Under the pieces are notes generated by a model. It did not search any database. It was given only the letters and a program-made list of their open reading frames with translations, and was not told the DNA's origin. The position numbers and the translations under genes are program-made. From Paracidovorax citrulli (GTDB lineage Bacteria; Pseudomonadota; Gammaproteobacteria; Burkholderiales; Burkholderiaceae_C): DNA of 64,000 bases. The stretch spans positions 84,387 to 148,386 of the forward strand of contig NZ_FNEY01000009.1 in assembly GCF_900100305.1 (NCBI RefSeq), read 5' to 3'. Each line of letters starts with the position of its first letter. The stretch's first letter is position 1. Positions 35,251-43,249 of the stretch are shown in pieces.

Positions 35251-36628
35251 TTCCGGCCCGGGCACAGCGCCTTCCGCGGTGCCCGGCGCGAAGCCTCCCC
35301 CGGCCGGGCCTGCCGCGCCTTCGGTGCGCAATGCGCGCTACGCGAACGCGGCCGCGGGCCTCAAGAATCTGCACCAGCTCATCCAGTTGCGCTGGGTGGC
35401 CGCCATCGGCCAGGTGTTCACCATCGAGGTCGCCTACTACAGCCTCGGGCTGACCCTGCCGGTGCGCGAGATGCTCATGGTCGTGGGCTGCCTGGTGCTC
35501 TTCAACCTCGTCAGTCTGGTGCGCTGGCGCACCGGGCACGGCGTGCGGCAGGTGGAGCTGTTCCTGGCGCTGCTGATCGACGTGGCGGTGCTCACGGTGC
35601 AGCTCTACCTGAGCGGCGGCACCGGCAATCCATTCGTCTTCCTCTACCTGCTGCAGATCGCGGTCGGCGCGGTGCTGCTGCGCGGCGGCTACATCTGGTC
35701 GATCGTGGCGATCACCACCGGCTGCTTCGCGGCGCTTTCGCGCTTCAACCTGCCGCTGCCCGTGCCCGCGGACCTGCACCGCGGCCTGTCCAGCCCGTAC
35801 CTGCTGGGCCTGCTGGTGTGCTTCCTGCTCAACGCGATCCTGGTGGTCATCTTCATCACCCGCATCGAGCGCAACCTGCGCCAGCGCGATGCGCGGCTGG
35901 CGGCGGCGCGCCAGCGCGCCATGGAGGAGGAGCACATCGTGCGCATGGGCCTGCTGGCCTCGGGCGCGGCCCACGAACTGGGCACGCCGCTGTCCACCAT
36001 GGCCGTCATCCTGGGCGACTGGCGGCACGACGAGCGGCTGGCCGCCGACCGCATGCTGCAGGACGAGATCGAGGAAATGCAGGTCCAGGTGCAGCGCTGC
36101 AAGAGCATCGTGAGCGGCATCCTGCTGTCTGCCGGCGAAGCGCGCGGCGAGGCGTCCGCGCAGACCACGGTGCGCACCTTCGTCGATGCGCTCGCGCGGG
36201 ACTGGAGGGCCACGCGCGCCATCGCCGCATTCGACTACGACAACCGCTTCGGCGCCGACACGCCCATGGTGTCGGACACCATGCTGCAGCAGATGGTTTT
36301 CAATGTGTTGGACAATGCGCGGGACGCCTCGCCCGACTGGGTGGGGATGGCCGTCGAGCGCGATGCCGACCTGCTGCGCATCACCGTGACCGATGCCGGC
36401 CCCGGGTTCGAGCCGGCCATCCTTGCGCGGCTCGGCAAGCCCTACCAGTCGAGCAAGGGCCGCGCGGGGGGCGGGCTGGGCCTGTTCCTGGCCATGAACG
36501 TGGCGCGCACCCTCGGCGGCAGCGTCACGGCCCGCAACCTGCCGGAGCGCGGCGCCGAGGTCAGCATCCGGCTGCCGCTGTCGGCGGTCGCGCTGCCACC
36601 CACCGGACACATACACCATGGACGATGA
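35177..36628 (+). CDS. regB: RegB/PrrB-type redox sensor histidine kinase
   Basis: Inner-membrane kinase of about 483 residues with six hydrophobic segments in the first half. Three RegB hallmarks are visible: the quinone-site heptad GGTGNPF in the membrane domain, the H box GAAHELGTPLSTM, and a cysteine in VQRCKSIV 42 residues after the histidine, where the redox-active cysteine of RegB lies. N and G boxes (FNVLDNARDASPD, DAGPGFE, GGGLGLFL) are intact. Start uncertain: ATG 35177, TTG 35159 or GTG 35216, all inside the SURF1 3' end. Overlaps regA by 11 bases. Confidence 0.88.
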   Translation: MWHATSFVRAQPTVPSTPPTAPLPDSGPGTAPSAVPGAKPPPAGPAAPSVRNARYANAAAGLKNLHQLIQLRWVAAIGQVFTIEVAYYSLGLTLPVREMLMVVGCLVLFNLVSLVRWRTGHGVRQVELFLALLIDVAVLTVQLYLSGGTGNPFVFLYLLQIAVGAVLLRGGYIWSIVAITTGCFAALSRFNLPLPVPADLHRGLSSPYLLGLLVCFLLNAILVVIFITRIERNLRQRDARLAAARQRAMEEEHIVRMGLLASGAAHELGTPLSTMAVILGDWRHDERLAADRMLQDEIEEMQVQVQRCKSIVSGILLSAGEARGEASAQTTVRTFVDALARDWRATRAIAAFDYDNRFGADTPMVSDTMLQQMVFNVLDNARDASPDWVGMAVERDADLLRITVTDAGPGFEPAILARLGKPYQSSKGRAGGGLGLFLAMNVARTLGGSVTARNLPERGAEVSIRLPLSAVALPPTGHIHHGR

Positions 36629-37151
36629 ACGCCTGCTGCTGATCGTGGAGGACGACGAAGCCCTCGCCAGGACACTGGCACGCTCCTTCGAGCGCCGCGG
36701 CTACCGCGTGCTGCATGCCGACAGCCTGGCCGGCGTGGAGGACCTGCTGGTCCTGCATGCGCCCGGCTACGCGGTCGTGGACCTCAAGCTCAAGGGCGAA
36801 GCCTCGGGCCTGGCCTGCGTGCAGAAACTGCACGCCCGCAACCCCGCCATGCGCATCGTGGTGCTGACCGGCTTCGCGAGCATCGCCACGGCGGTGGAAG
36901 CGGTGAAGCTCGGCGCATGCCATTACCTCGCCAAGCCCTCCAACACCGACGACATCGAAACCGCCTTCGGCCTTTCCGAAGGCAACACCGAGGTGGAACT
37001 GACCAACCGGTCCAGTTCCATCAAGACCCTGGAGTGGGAGCGCATCCACGAGGTGCTGGCCGAGACGGACTTCAACATCTCCGAGGCCGCGCGCCGCCTC
37101 GGCATGCATCGCCGCACGCTCACCCGCAAGCTCGGCAAGCAGCGGGTGTGA
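36618..37151 (+). CDS. regA: RegA/PrrA/ActR-type response regulator
   Basis: 177 residues: receiver with EDDE, phospho-acceptor aspartate in YAVVDLKLKG, T in VVLTGFAS and K in LAKPSN, followed by a short linker and a Fis-type HTH (NISEAARRLGMHRRTLTRKL) that is nearly the RegA consensus. Partner of the RegB kinase just upstream. In other proteobacteria this pair controls oxidases, carbon fixation and anaerobic genes; regulation of the adjacent cyo operon is a reasonable inference. Confidence 0.93.
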   Translation: MDDERLLLIVEDDEALARTLARSFERRGYRVLHADSLAGVEDLLVLHAPGYAVVDLKLKGEASGLACVQKLHARNPAMRIVVLTGFASIATAVEAVKLGACHYLAKPSNTDDIETAFGLSEGNTEVELTNRSSSIKTLEWERIHEVLAETDFNISEAARRLGMHRRTLTRKLGKQRV

Positions 37152-37190
37152 CCTGCCCGCCGCGCCTGACGCTTGGCTGGCGCCCGGACA

Positions 37191-37949
37191 CTACCCGAAC
37201 AGCATGCCCAGGCCGAGCGCCAGCAGCCCGACCATCAGGCAGCGGCGGAAGGCTTCCTGCGACAGGTGCCGCCGCAGGCGGCCGCCGAGGGCCATGCCCG
37301 CCAGTGCCGGCGCGAGCAGCAGCACCGAACCGGCCAGCGTGGCGGCCGGCAGCCGGGCCTGCGATGCCAGGCCCGCGCCCAGCGCGAGCGTGGACACGGT
37401 GAAGCACGACCCCATCGCCCGCACCAGCGCATCGCGCTGCAGACCCAGCGCCTGCAGGTAGGGAACGGCCGGCACCACGAACACGCCCGTCGCCGCGGTG
37501 ATGGCGCCCGTGACGGCCCCCACGGCGAACCCGAGTGCGTGGGAGGGCTTGCCGGCCATGGCCGGCAGCCGCGCGCCCGACAGCGACCAGCCCGCGTAGG
37601 CGATGAGCGCCGCCCCCAGCGCCATGCGCGCGCCCGCCCCCTGCGGCGGGCCCAGCCACCATGCGCCCAGCCAGGTGCCTGCGCAGATGCCCGCCTGCAG
37701 CCCGGCATGCCGCCGCAGCAGCGCGCGCGCCTCGCGCCAGGGCCCCATCTGCCAGACATTGGTCGCGAGCGAAGGCACCACCAGCAGCGCGGCGGCTTGC
37801 GCCGGGGACATCCAGAGCGCGAGCAGCGCCATGGACACGGTGGGCAGCCCGAGCCCGACCACGCCCTTCACCAGGCCCGCCAGCACGAACACCAGCGCCG
37901 CCGCCAGCGCATCCGGCGCCCATGCCTGCATCCATCCCGTTTCCGCCAT
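37191..37949 (-). CDS. TSUP-family permease (TauE/SafE)
   Basis: 252 residues, about eight hydrophobic helices in two repeats. GLVKGVVGLGLPTVSM in TM1 and GAVTGAITAATGVFVVPAVPY in the second half (shown only by GAITAATGVF) are TauE/SafE signatures. Family members move sulfite, sulfoacetate or related organosulfur anions. Start at ATG 37947-37949 with AGGAG six bases upstream. Divergent from the LysR gene, which may regulate it. Confidence 0.87.
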   Translation of the reverse strand: MAETGWMQAWAPDALAAALVFVLAGLVKGVVGLGLPTVSMALLALWMSPAQAAALLVVPSLATNVWQMGPWREARALLRRHAGLQAGICAGTWLGAWWLGPPQGAGARMALGAALIAYAGWSLSGARLPAMAGKPSHALGFAVGAVTGAITAATGVFVVPAVPYLQALGLQRDALVRAMGSCFTVSTLALGAGLASQARLPAATLAGSVLLLAPALAGMALGGRLRRHLSQEAFRRCLMVGLLALGLGMLFG

Positions 37950-38144
37950 GTTCCGCTCCTGTTGCCATCGCCGTCCACCGGTGCCGTGGCATGCGTCGCG
38001 GCCCGGCCGGAAGCACCGTGCCAGGCCCCATCCCGGGCACCTGCAGCGATTCTGGAAGCGGCCGCCAACGGGCGCCATGCGGATGTTCCGTGGCCAGCCT
38101 TCGGATTTTCCGGAGCCAGAACGCCACCTGTGTTAGCGTGCCAC

Positions 38145-39062
38145 ATGCGCTTCGACCTGACGGACCTGCGGCTCTTCCTCCACGTGCACGAGGCCGGCAC
38201 GATCACGGCGGGCGCGGAGCGGGCGCACCTGGCGCTGGCGTCGGCCAGCGAGCGCCTGCTCGCGATGGAGCAGGCGCTCGGCGCGCCGCTGCTGGTCCGG
38301 GGCCGGCGCGGAGTGCGCGCCACCCCGGCCGGGCAGACGCTGGCGCACCATGCGCGCATCGTGCTGCAGCAGGTGGAGCAACTGCGCGGCGAACTCGGCG
38401 CGCACGGCAGCGGCCTGGCCGGCCACGTGCGCCTGCTCTGCAACACCTCCGCCATGAGCGAACACCTGCCCGCGCCGCTGGCCGCCTTCCTGGCGGCGCA
38501 TTCCCGCATCGCGGTGGACGCGCAGGAGCGCTCCAGCGACGGCGTGGCCGATGGCGTGCGCGACGGCCTGTGCGACATCGGCATCGCCTCGCGCTCCGCC
38601 GACCTGCAGGGACTGGCAGTCCTGCCTTTCGTGGCCGACCCGCTGGACCTCGTGGTGCCCCGCGGCCATCCGCTGGCCGGCCGCGGCCGCATCGCGCTGG
38701 CGGACGCGGCGCAGGAGGACTTCGCCGGCCTGCCGGACGACAGCGCGCTGCAGGCCCACCTCGCCCGACAGGCGCGGCGCCAGGGCCAGCGGCTGCGCTA
38801 CCGCGCGCGCCTGCAGCATGTCGATGCGGTCTGCCGCCTCGTGGGGCTGGGCGCGGGCCTCGTGGCCATCGTGCCGCGCGCGGCGGCGGTGCGCCTGGCC
38901 CGCTCCACCGGCATCCGGCGCGTGGCGCTGTCCGACGCCTGGGCCGCGCGGGAGCTGGTGCTGTGCGTGCGCGCGGACGGCGGCGGAGCCGCGGACGCCC
39001 TGCCCCGGCATGCCCGCGCGCTGCTGGACCACCTTGCCGGATGGCGCGGGGCCGGAGGCTGA
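38145..39062 (+). CDS. LysR-family transcriptional regulator
   Basis: 305 residues. The N-terminal winged HTH (DLRLFLHVHEAGTITAGAERAHL and ASASERLLAMEQALG...RGRRGVRATPAGQ region, given by its ends) is clear; the remainder is a periplasmic-binding-like effector domain. Located 195 bases from the divergent TSUP permease, the classical arrangement for a LysR regulator and its target. Inducer unknown; organosulfonate or sulfite-related compounds are a guess from the permease. Confidence 0.9.
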   Translation: MRFDLTDLRLFLHVHEAGTITAGAERAHLALASASERLLAMEQALGAPLLVRGRRGVRATPAGQTLAHHARIVLQQVEQLRGELGAHGSGLAGHVRLLCNTSAMSEHLPAPLAAFLAAHSRIAVDAQERSSDGVADGVRDGLCDIGIASRSADLQGLAVLPFVADPLDLVVPRGHPLAGRGRIALADAAQEDFAGLPDDSALQAHLARQARRQGQRLRYRARLQHVDAVCRLVGLGAGLVAIVPRAAAVRLARSTGIRRVALSDAWAARELVLCVRADGGGAADALPRHARALLDHLAGWRGAGG

Positions 39063-39145
39063 GGACAAAAGCCTGCGCCAGGTCAAGGAGCGCGCCGCGG
39101 CCAGGCGCCACAATCGCGCGCTCCACCGCGCCCTGCCCTGCTCCC

Positions 39146-40549
39146 ATGACGCTCCGCCCGCCCGAACTGCTGCTGCCCGCCGGCTCCCTCGACAGGATGC
39201 GCACGGCCTACGATTTCGGCGCCGACGCCGTCTATGCGGGCCAGCCGCGCTATTCCCTGCGGGCACGCAACAACGAATTCCGGCTCGAACAGATCGGCCA
39301 GGGCATCCGCGAGGCGCATGCGCGCGGCCGCAAGTTCTTCGTGACCAGCAACCTGCTGCCGCACGACGACAAGGTGCGCACCTACCTGCGCGACATCGAG
39401 CCGGTGATCGCCCTGGGGCCCGACGCGCTCATCATGGCCGACCCGGGCCTCATCATGCTGGTGCGCGAGCGCTGGCCCGACATGCCCATCCACCTGTCGG
39501 TACAGGCCAACACGGTGAACGCGATGGCCGTGAAGTTCTGGCAGCGCATGGGCCTGGCGCGCATCATCCTCTCACGCGAACTGAGCCTGGACGAGATCGA
39601 GGGCATACGACAGCAGTGCCCGGACATCGAGCTGGAAGTGTTCGTGCATGGCGCACTGTGCATCGCCTACTCCGGCCGCTGCCTGCTATCGGGCTATTTC
39701 AACCGGCGCGATGCCAACCAGGGCACCTGCACCAATGCCTGCCGCTGGAGCTATGCGGCATCGCCGGGCACGGACGCCACCGACAGCGGCGAGGTCCGGC
39801 CGCTGCCGCTGGACGGCGGCTTCGATCCGCAGGCGGAGCAGGCCCGGGCCGACGGCGCCTTCGCGGCCTGCGGCGGCGCGCCCCGCCATCCGCTGGCCGA
39901 CCACGCCTACCTGCTGGAAGAAAAGGAACGCCCCGGCGAGCTGATGCCGGTGATGGAAGACGAACACGGCACCTACATCCTCAACAGCCGCGACCTGCGC
40001 GCCGTGGAGCACGTGCACCGGCTCGTGGCCATGGGCGTGGATTCCCTCAAGATCGAAGGCCGCACCAAGAGCCGCTACTACGTGGCGCGCACCGCCCAGG
40101 TGTACCGCCGCGCCATCGACGATGCGGTGGCGGGCCGGGATTTCGATCCCGCCCTGCTGGTGGAACTCGACGGGCTGGCCCACCGCGGCTACACGGCCGG
40201 CTTCCTGCAGCGCCATCCGGCGCAGGACCTGCAGAACTATGGCACGGGCAGTTCGCAGCCCGTGCGCAGCCTGTTCGTGGGCGAGGTGGTGGCCTGCGGC
40301 GGAGGCTGGGCCGAGGTGGAGACCAGGAACCGCTTCGCGGTCGGCGACCGGCTGGAAATCATCCACCCCGCGGGCAACCGCACGGTCCGCCTGGAACGCA
40401 TGCGGGCGGCCGCGAGCGGCGAGCCCCTGCACGTGGCGGCGGGCAGTCCGCTGCGCGTGCGCATTCCGCTGGAAGGCCCGGCGGAAGGCGCGATGCTCGC
40501 GCGCATCCTCGATCCGGCCACCGCGGAGCCCGCGCAGGCACGGCCCTGA
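39146..40549 (+). CDS. trhP: Peptidase U32-family protein YegQ/TrhP (tRNA U34 hydroxylation)
   Basis: 467 residues. U32 signature is present as EVFVHGALCIAYSGRCLLS, with the following cysteines in NQGTCTNACRW, which in TrhP/RlhA-type proteins bind an iron-sulfur cluster. The N-terminal ELLLPAGSLDRMRTAYDFGADAVYAG is the usual start (shown by its pieces ELLLPAGS and GADAVYAG). E. coli TrhP makes 5-hydroxyuridine at tRNA position 34 from prephenate-dependent chemistry. Not a confirmed protease despite the family name. A stretch near 200-235 looks like a genus-specific insert. Confidence 0.88.
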   Translation: MTLRPPELLLPAGSLDRMRTAYDFGADAVYAGQPRYSLRARNNEFRLEQIGQGIREAHARGRKFFVTSNLLPHDDKVRTYLRDIEPVIALGPDALIMADPGLIMLVRERWPDMPIHLSVQANTVNAMAVKFWQRMGLARIILSRELSLDEIEGIRQQCPDIELEVFVHGALCIAYSGRCLLSGYFNRRDANQGTCTNACRWSYAASPGTDATDSGEVRPLPLDGGFDPQAEQARADGAFAACGGAPRHPLADHAYLLEEKERPGELMPVMEDEHGTYILNSRDLRAVEHVHRLVAMGVDSLKIEGRTKSRYYVARTAQVYRRAIDDAVAGRDFDPALLVELDGLAHRGYTAGFLQRHPAQDLQNYGTGSSQPVRSLFVGEVVACGGGWAEVETRNRFAVGDRLEIIHPAGNRTVRLERMRAAASGEPLHVAAGSPLRVRIPLEGPAEGAMLARILDPATAEPAQARP

Positions 40550-40567
40550 CGGCGCGCGCAGGCAGCG

Positions 40568-40999
40568 TCAGGCCGTGCGCGGCTGCCCCGCCGCGAAGCC
40601 GGCCGGGTCCTGGTGGCGCAGCCCCATCCACTGCAGCTCCCCCAGCACCAGCGCGAAAGCGCCCTGGGCCATGAGCCAGGCGACGCCATAACCCGGCAGA
40701 TCCCACGGGCCGGCGAAGGCCAGGGCGATGCAGCCCACGGCCCAGCCCAGGTTGCCGGTGGCCAGCAGGAAGATCGGCGCCCGCGGCATCCTGCGCCGGG
40801 TCGCGATCCAGGCGGCTGCCGCTGCGTAGGCCAGCAGGAACCAGCCGGTGGCGGACAGCAGCGCGGCAGGCAGGCCGGTGGCGGCGCCGAGCGGCCCGGC
40901 GGCGGCGCACTGCACCGCACCGGCTGCCGCGCATCCGGCAGCGTCCACCCAGAGGACGCGGGGAAGGAAACGGGGCGAGGCGAAGAGGGAAAGAGGCAT
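40568..40999 (-). CDS. Small membrane protein of unknown function
   Basis: 143 residues, four hydrophobic helices (about 15-35, 45-65, 78-98, 105-125), consistent with an integral inner-membrane protein. AGGAG stands 6 bases before the ATG at 40997-40999. I do not recognise a motif. It is divergent from the XRE regulator, and the 17-bp-arm palindrome lies between them, so it is the probable target of that regulator. Confidence 0.75.
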   Translation of the reverse strand: MPLSLFASPRFLPRVLWVDAAGCAAAGAVQCAAAGPLGAATGLPAALLSATGWFLLAYAAAAAWIATRRRMPRAPIFLLATGNLGWAVGCIALAFAGPWDLPGYGVAWLMAQGAFALVLGELQWMGLRHQDPAGFAAGQPRTA

Positions 41000-41078
41000 G
41001 GAAGGCTCCTTGCGTGGTGGATGGGGACGGGGCACGGACCCGTTCCGTACCCTGGGACCGCATGGTCGGCCCCTCTCC

Positions 41079-41117
41079 GCGGGCAGTCCATGACCCGGGA
41101 GGTCATGGACTGCCCGC
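41079..41117. promoter_or_regulatory. Perfect inverted repeat, candidate operator
   Basis: GCGGGCAGTCCATGACC, 5-base spacer CGGGA, then the exact reverse complement. Centred 43 bases before the XRE start codon and about 99 bases before the divergent membrane-protein gene. Length and symmetry suit a dimeric or tetrameric repressor; RNA hairpin formation is an alternative. Confidence 0.75.
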
Positions 41118-41140
41118 GCTGCGCCGATACGATCCCCACC

Positions 41141-41998
41141 ATGACCTCCGCCCTTCAAGCCGGCCCCCACCGGCCCGCACATCCCTCCCCGGTCCCCGGC
41201 ACGCATTCGCCCTTCGGGGACCACCTGCGCCACTGGCGCCGGCAGCGCCGCCTGAGCCAGCAGGACCTGGCGCTGGAGGCCGAGGTATCCACGCGCCACC
41301 TGAGCTGCGTGGAAACGGGCCGTGCCGCGCCCAGCCGCGACATGGTGCTGCGGCTGGCCGAGCGCCTGGCCGTCCCCCTGCGCGAACGCAACGCCCTGCT
41401 GGTCGCCGCCGGCTTCGCGCCCATGTACGCGGCGCGGGGGCTGGACCACCCCGACATGCGCGCCGCGCGCGAGGCCGTCGATCTGGTGCTGCGCGGCCAT
41501 GAGCCCTACCCGGCCCTCGCCGTGGACCGCCACTGGAACATGGTCGCCGCCAATGCGGTGGTGCCGCTGCTGCTTCAGGGGGCGGCAGGCCACCTGCTCG
41601 CACCGCCCGTGAACGTGCTCCGGCTGTCGCTGCACCCCGAAGGGCTGGGGCCGCGCCTGGCCAATGCCGCCGCCTGGAAGGCACACCTGCTGCACCGCCT
41701 GGACCAGCAGATCGCGGCGCACGGCGACGCGCCGCTGCTGGCACTGCGGGACGAACTCGCCGGCTACCCCGTGCAGGACGGCCCGCCCGAGAGCGATCCG
41801 CCGGCATTCACCGGGCCGGGTGCCGGCATCGCCCTGCCTCTGCGCCTGCGCACCGCCACCGGCATCCTCTCCTTCATCACCACGATCACCGTGTTCGGCA
41901 CCCCGGTGGACGTCACGCTGCAGGAACTCGCCGTGGAGTCGTTCTTTCCGGCGGACGACGCCACGCGCGAAGCGCTGGCGCGCCTTTCCGCCGCCTGA
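41141..41998 (+). CDS. XRE-family regulator with MmyB-like ligand-binding domain
   Basis: 285 residues. The HTH_31-type domain spans about 20-80 (RRLSQQDLALEAEVSTRHLS and VETGRAAPSR); the rest matches the MmyB-like PAS-related domain typical of many actinobacterial and proteobacterial XRE regulators, with AAGFAPMYAARGL and DRHWNMVAAN. ATG 41141 is preferred; an earlier ATG at 41090 lies within the inverted repeat. Likely autoregulates and controls the divergent membrane-protein gene. Confidence 0.88.
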   Translation: MTSALQAGPHRPAHPSPVPGTHSPFGDHLRHWRRQRRLSQQDLALEAEVSTRHLSCVETGRAAPSRDMVLRLAERLAVPLRERNALLVAAGFAPMYAARGLDHPDMRAAREAVDLVLRGHEPYPALAVDRHWNMVAANAVVPLLLQGAAGHLLAPPVNVLRLSLHPEGLGPRLANAAAWKAHLLHRLDQQIAAHGDAPLLALRDELAGYPVQDGPPESDPPAFTGPGAGIALPLRLRTATGILSFITTITVFGTPVDVTLQELAVESFFPADDATREALARLSAA

Positions 41999-42010
41999 GC
42001 GGCCGCGCGG

Positions 42011-43033
42011 TCAGTGGGCGGTCGCGGCCGGAGCGGCCTCGGGCAGCGGCTCCGCGGCCGTGTCCGCCAGCATCTGCCGCTCGAACGCGCGCAGCCGCTT
42101 GTGGATGGAAATCTGCTCCACCACCGTGCTCCAGTTCTGCACCAGGAACTGGAAGGATTCCAGCACCCGGTCGAACGCCCGCGAGATCTGCTGCATCACG
42201 CCGAGCGTGATGACACCGGCGATCAGCGTGGGGCCCAGGGCCACCAGCGGCACCAGCACGCTGACCTGCAGGTAGGACCACTTCACCACGTCGAAGTACA
42301 GGTAGTTGAAGAACAGCCGGAAGTAGTTGCGGCGCACGTCGGCGAACAGCGCGGCGGCCGTGGGGGGCGCGGCGCGCGCGTGGTCGTCTTCGCCCAGTAC
42401 CAGTTCCTTGCGGTAGGCGGCCTCCACGCGCTGGTTGTGGAACTCCAGCCCCGGCAGCCGCACGCCCACCACGGCCAGCAGCACGGTGCCGCCCAGGGCC
42501 CAGAACAGCGCCACCCAGACCAGCGAATGCGGCACGGCGCCGATCACCGGCAGCCCGGTCAGCTTGTCCGACAGCACCCAGAGCACCGGCACGAAGGCGC
42601 CCAGCGTCATCAGGCTGCGCAGGAACGTCAGGCCCAGGCCTTCCATGGTGGAGGCGAAGCGCATCGTGTCTTCCTGCACCCGCTGCGCCGCGCCCTCGAT
42701 GTGGCGCAGCCGCGGCCAGGCGGCCATGTAGTGCTCGTTCATCGCCTGCCGCCAGCGGAAGATGTAGTGCTTGCAGAAGAAGTCCACCACCACCGCCGTG
42801 GTCACATAGACCATGGCGATGCGCGAGAAGCTGGAGAGCTGCCCCCAGAACTGCCCCGCGGTGATGCTCCCGGGCCGGCCCAGCGATGTCTGGATCAGGT
42901 CGTAGAAACTGCCGAACCAGTCATTGATCTGCACGTCGAGCTCGACGCGGTACCAGGTGGCCAGCAGGATGAAGACGGAGCCGGCGATCGACCAGGCCCA
43001 CCACCGGCGGGCGAGAAAGAAGGATTTGAACAT
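42011..43033 (-). CDS. SbmA/BacA-family peptide transporter
   Basis: 340 residues, shorter than SbmA (about 400) but with the family core: WYRVELDVQINDWFGSFYDL early, FRWRQAMNEHYM, HIEGAAQRVQEDTMRFA and ISIHKRLRAFE late (given in pieces). Six to seven hydrophobic segments and no ATPase domain, as in BacA/SbmA, which use the proton gradient to import proline-rich peptides, bleomycin and similar compounds. The start is at ATG 43031-43033 (MFKSFF). Convergent with the XRE gene, 12 bases away. Confidence 0.85.
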   Translation of the reverse strand: MFKSFFLARRWWAWSIAGSVFILLATWYRVELDVQINDWFGSFYDLIQTSLGRPGSITAGQFWGQLSSFSRIAMVYVTTAVVVDFFCKHYIFRWRQAMNEHYMAAWPRLRHIEGAAQRVQEDTMRFASTMEGLGLTFLRSLMTLGAFVPVLWVLSDKLTGLPVIGAVPHSLVWVALFWALGGTVLLAVVGVRLPGLEFHNQRVEAAYRKELVLGEDDHARAAPPTAAALFADVRRNYFRLFFNYLYFDVVKWSYLQVSVLVPLVALGPTLIAGVITLGVMQQISRAFDRVLESFQFLVQNWSTVVEQISIHKRLRAFERQMLADTAAEPLPEAAPAATAH

Positions 43034-43160
43034 GGCGGTACGCGTTGTGGTGGTTCTTGGCCATCGGACGCCACCTGGACAGTAAACGTTCCACGGCCGG
43101 CCGGCCGCTTCAGCCCCGCCTAAGAAAGGTGGAGAGGCCGGCCAAAAAGGACAAAGCAAA

Positions 43161-43186
43161 GGCCCCGGGGATCGCTCCCCGGGGCC
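43161..43186 (-). terminator. Terminator hairpin downstream of acnB
   Basis: GGCCCCGGGGA-tcgc-TCCCCGGGGCC, an 11-bp perfect stem. Read on the minus strand it is followed by TTTGCTTTGTCC and TTTTT, a reasonable U-rich tail, so it probably ends acnB transcription. Confidence 0.75.
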
Positions 43187-43249
43187 CTTGCAGTGCGGCA
43201 CGTCAGTCCGGCAGCGGAAGCGGGCGGGCCCCCGGGGCCCGCCCGGCCT

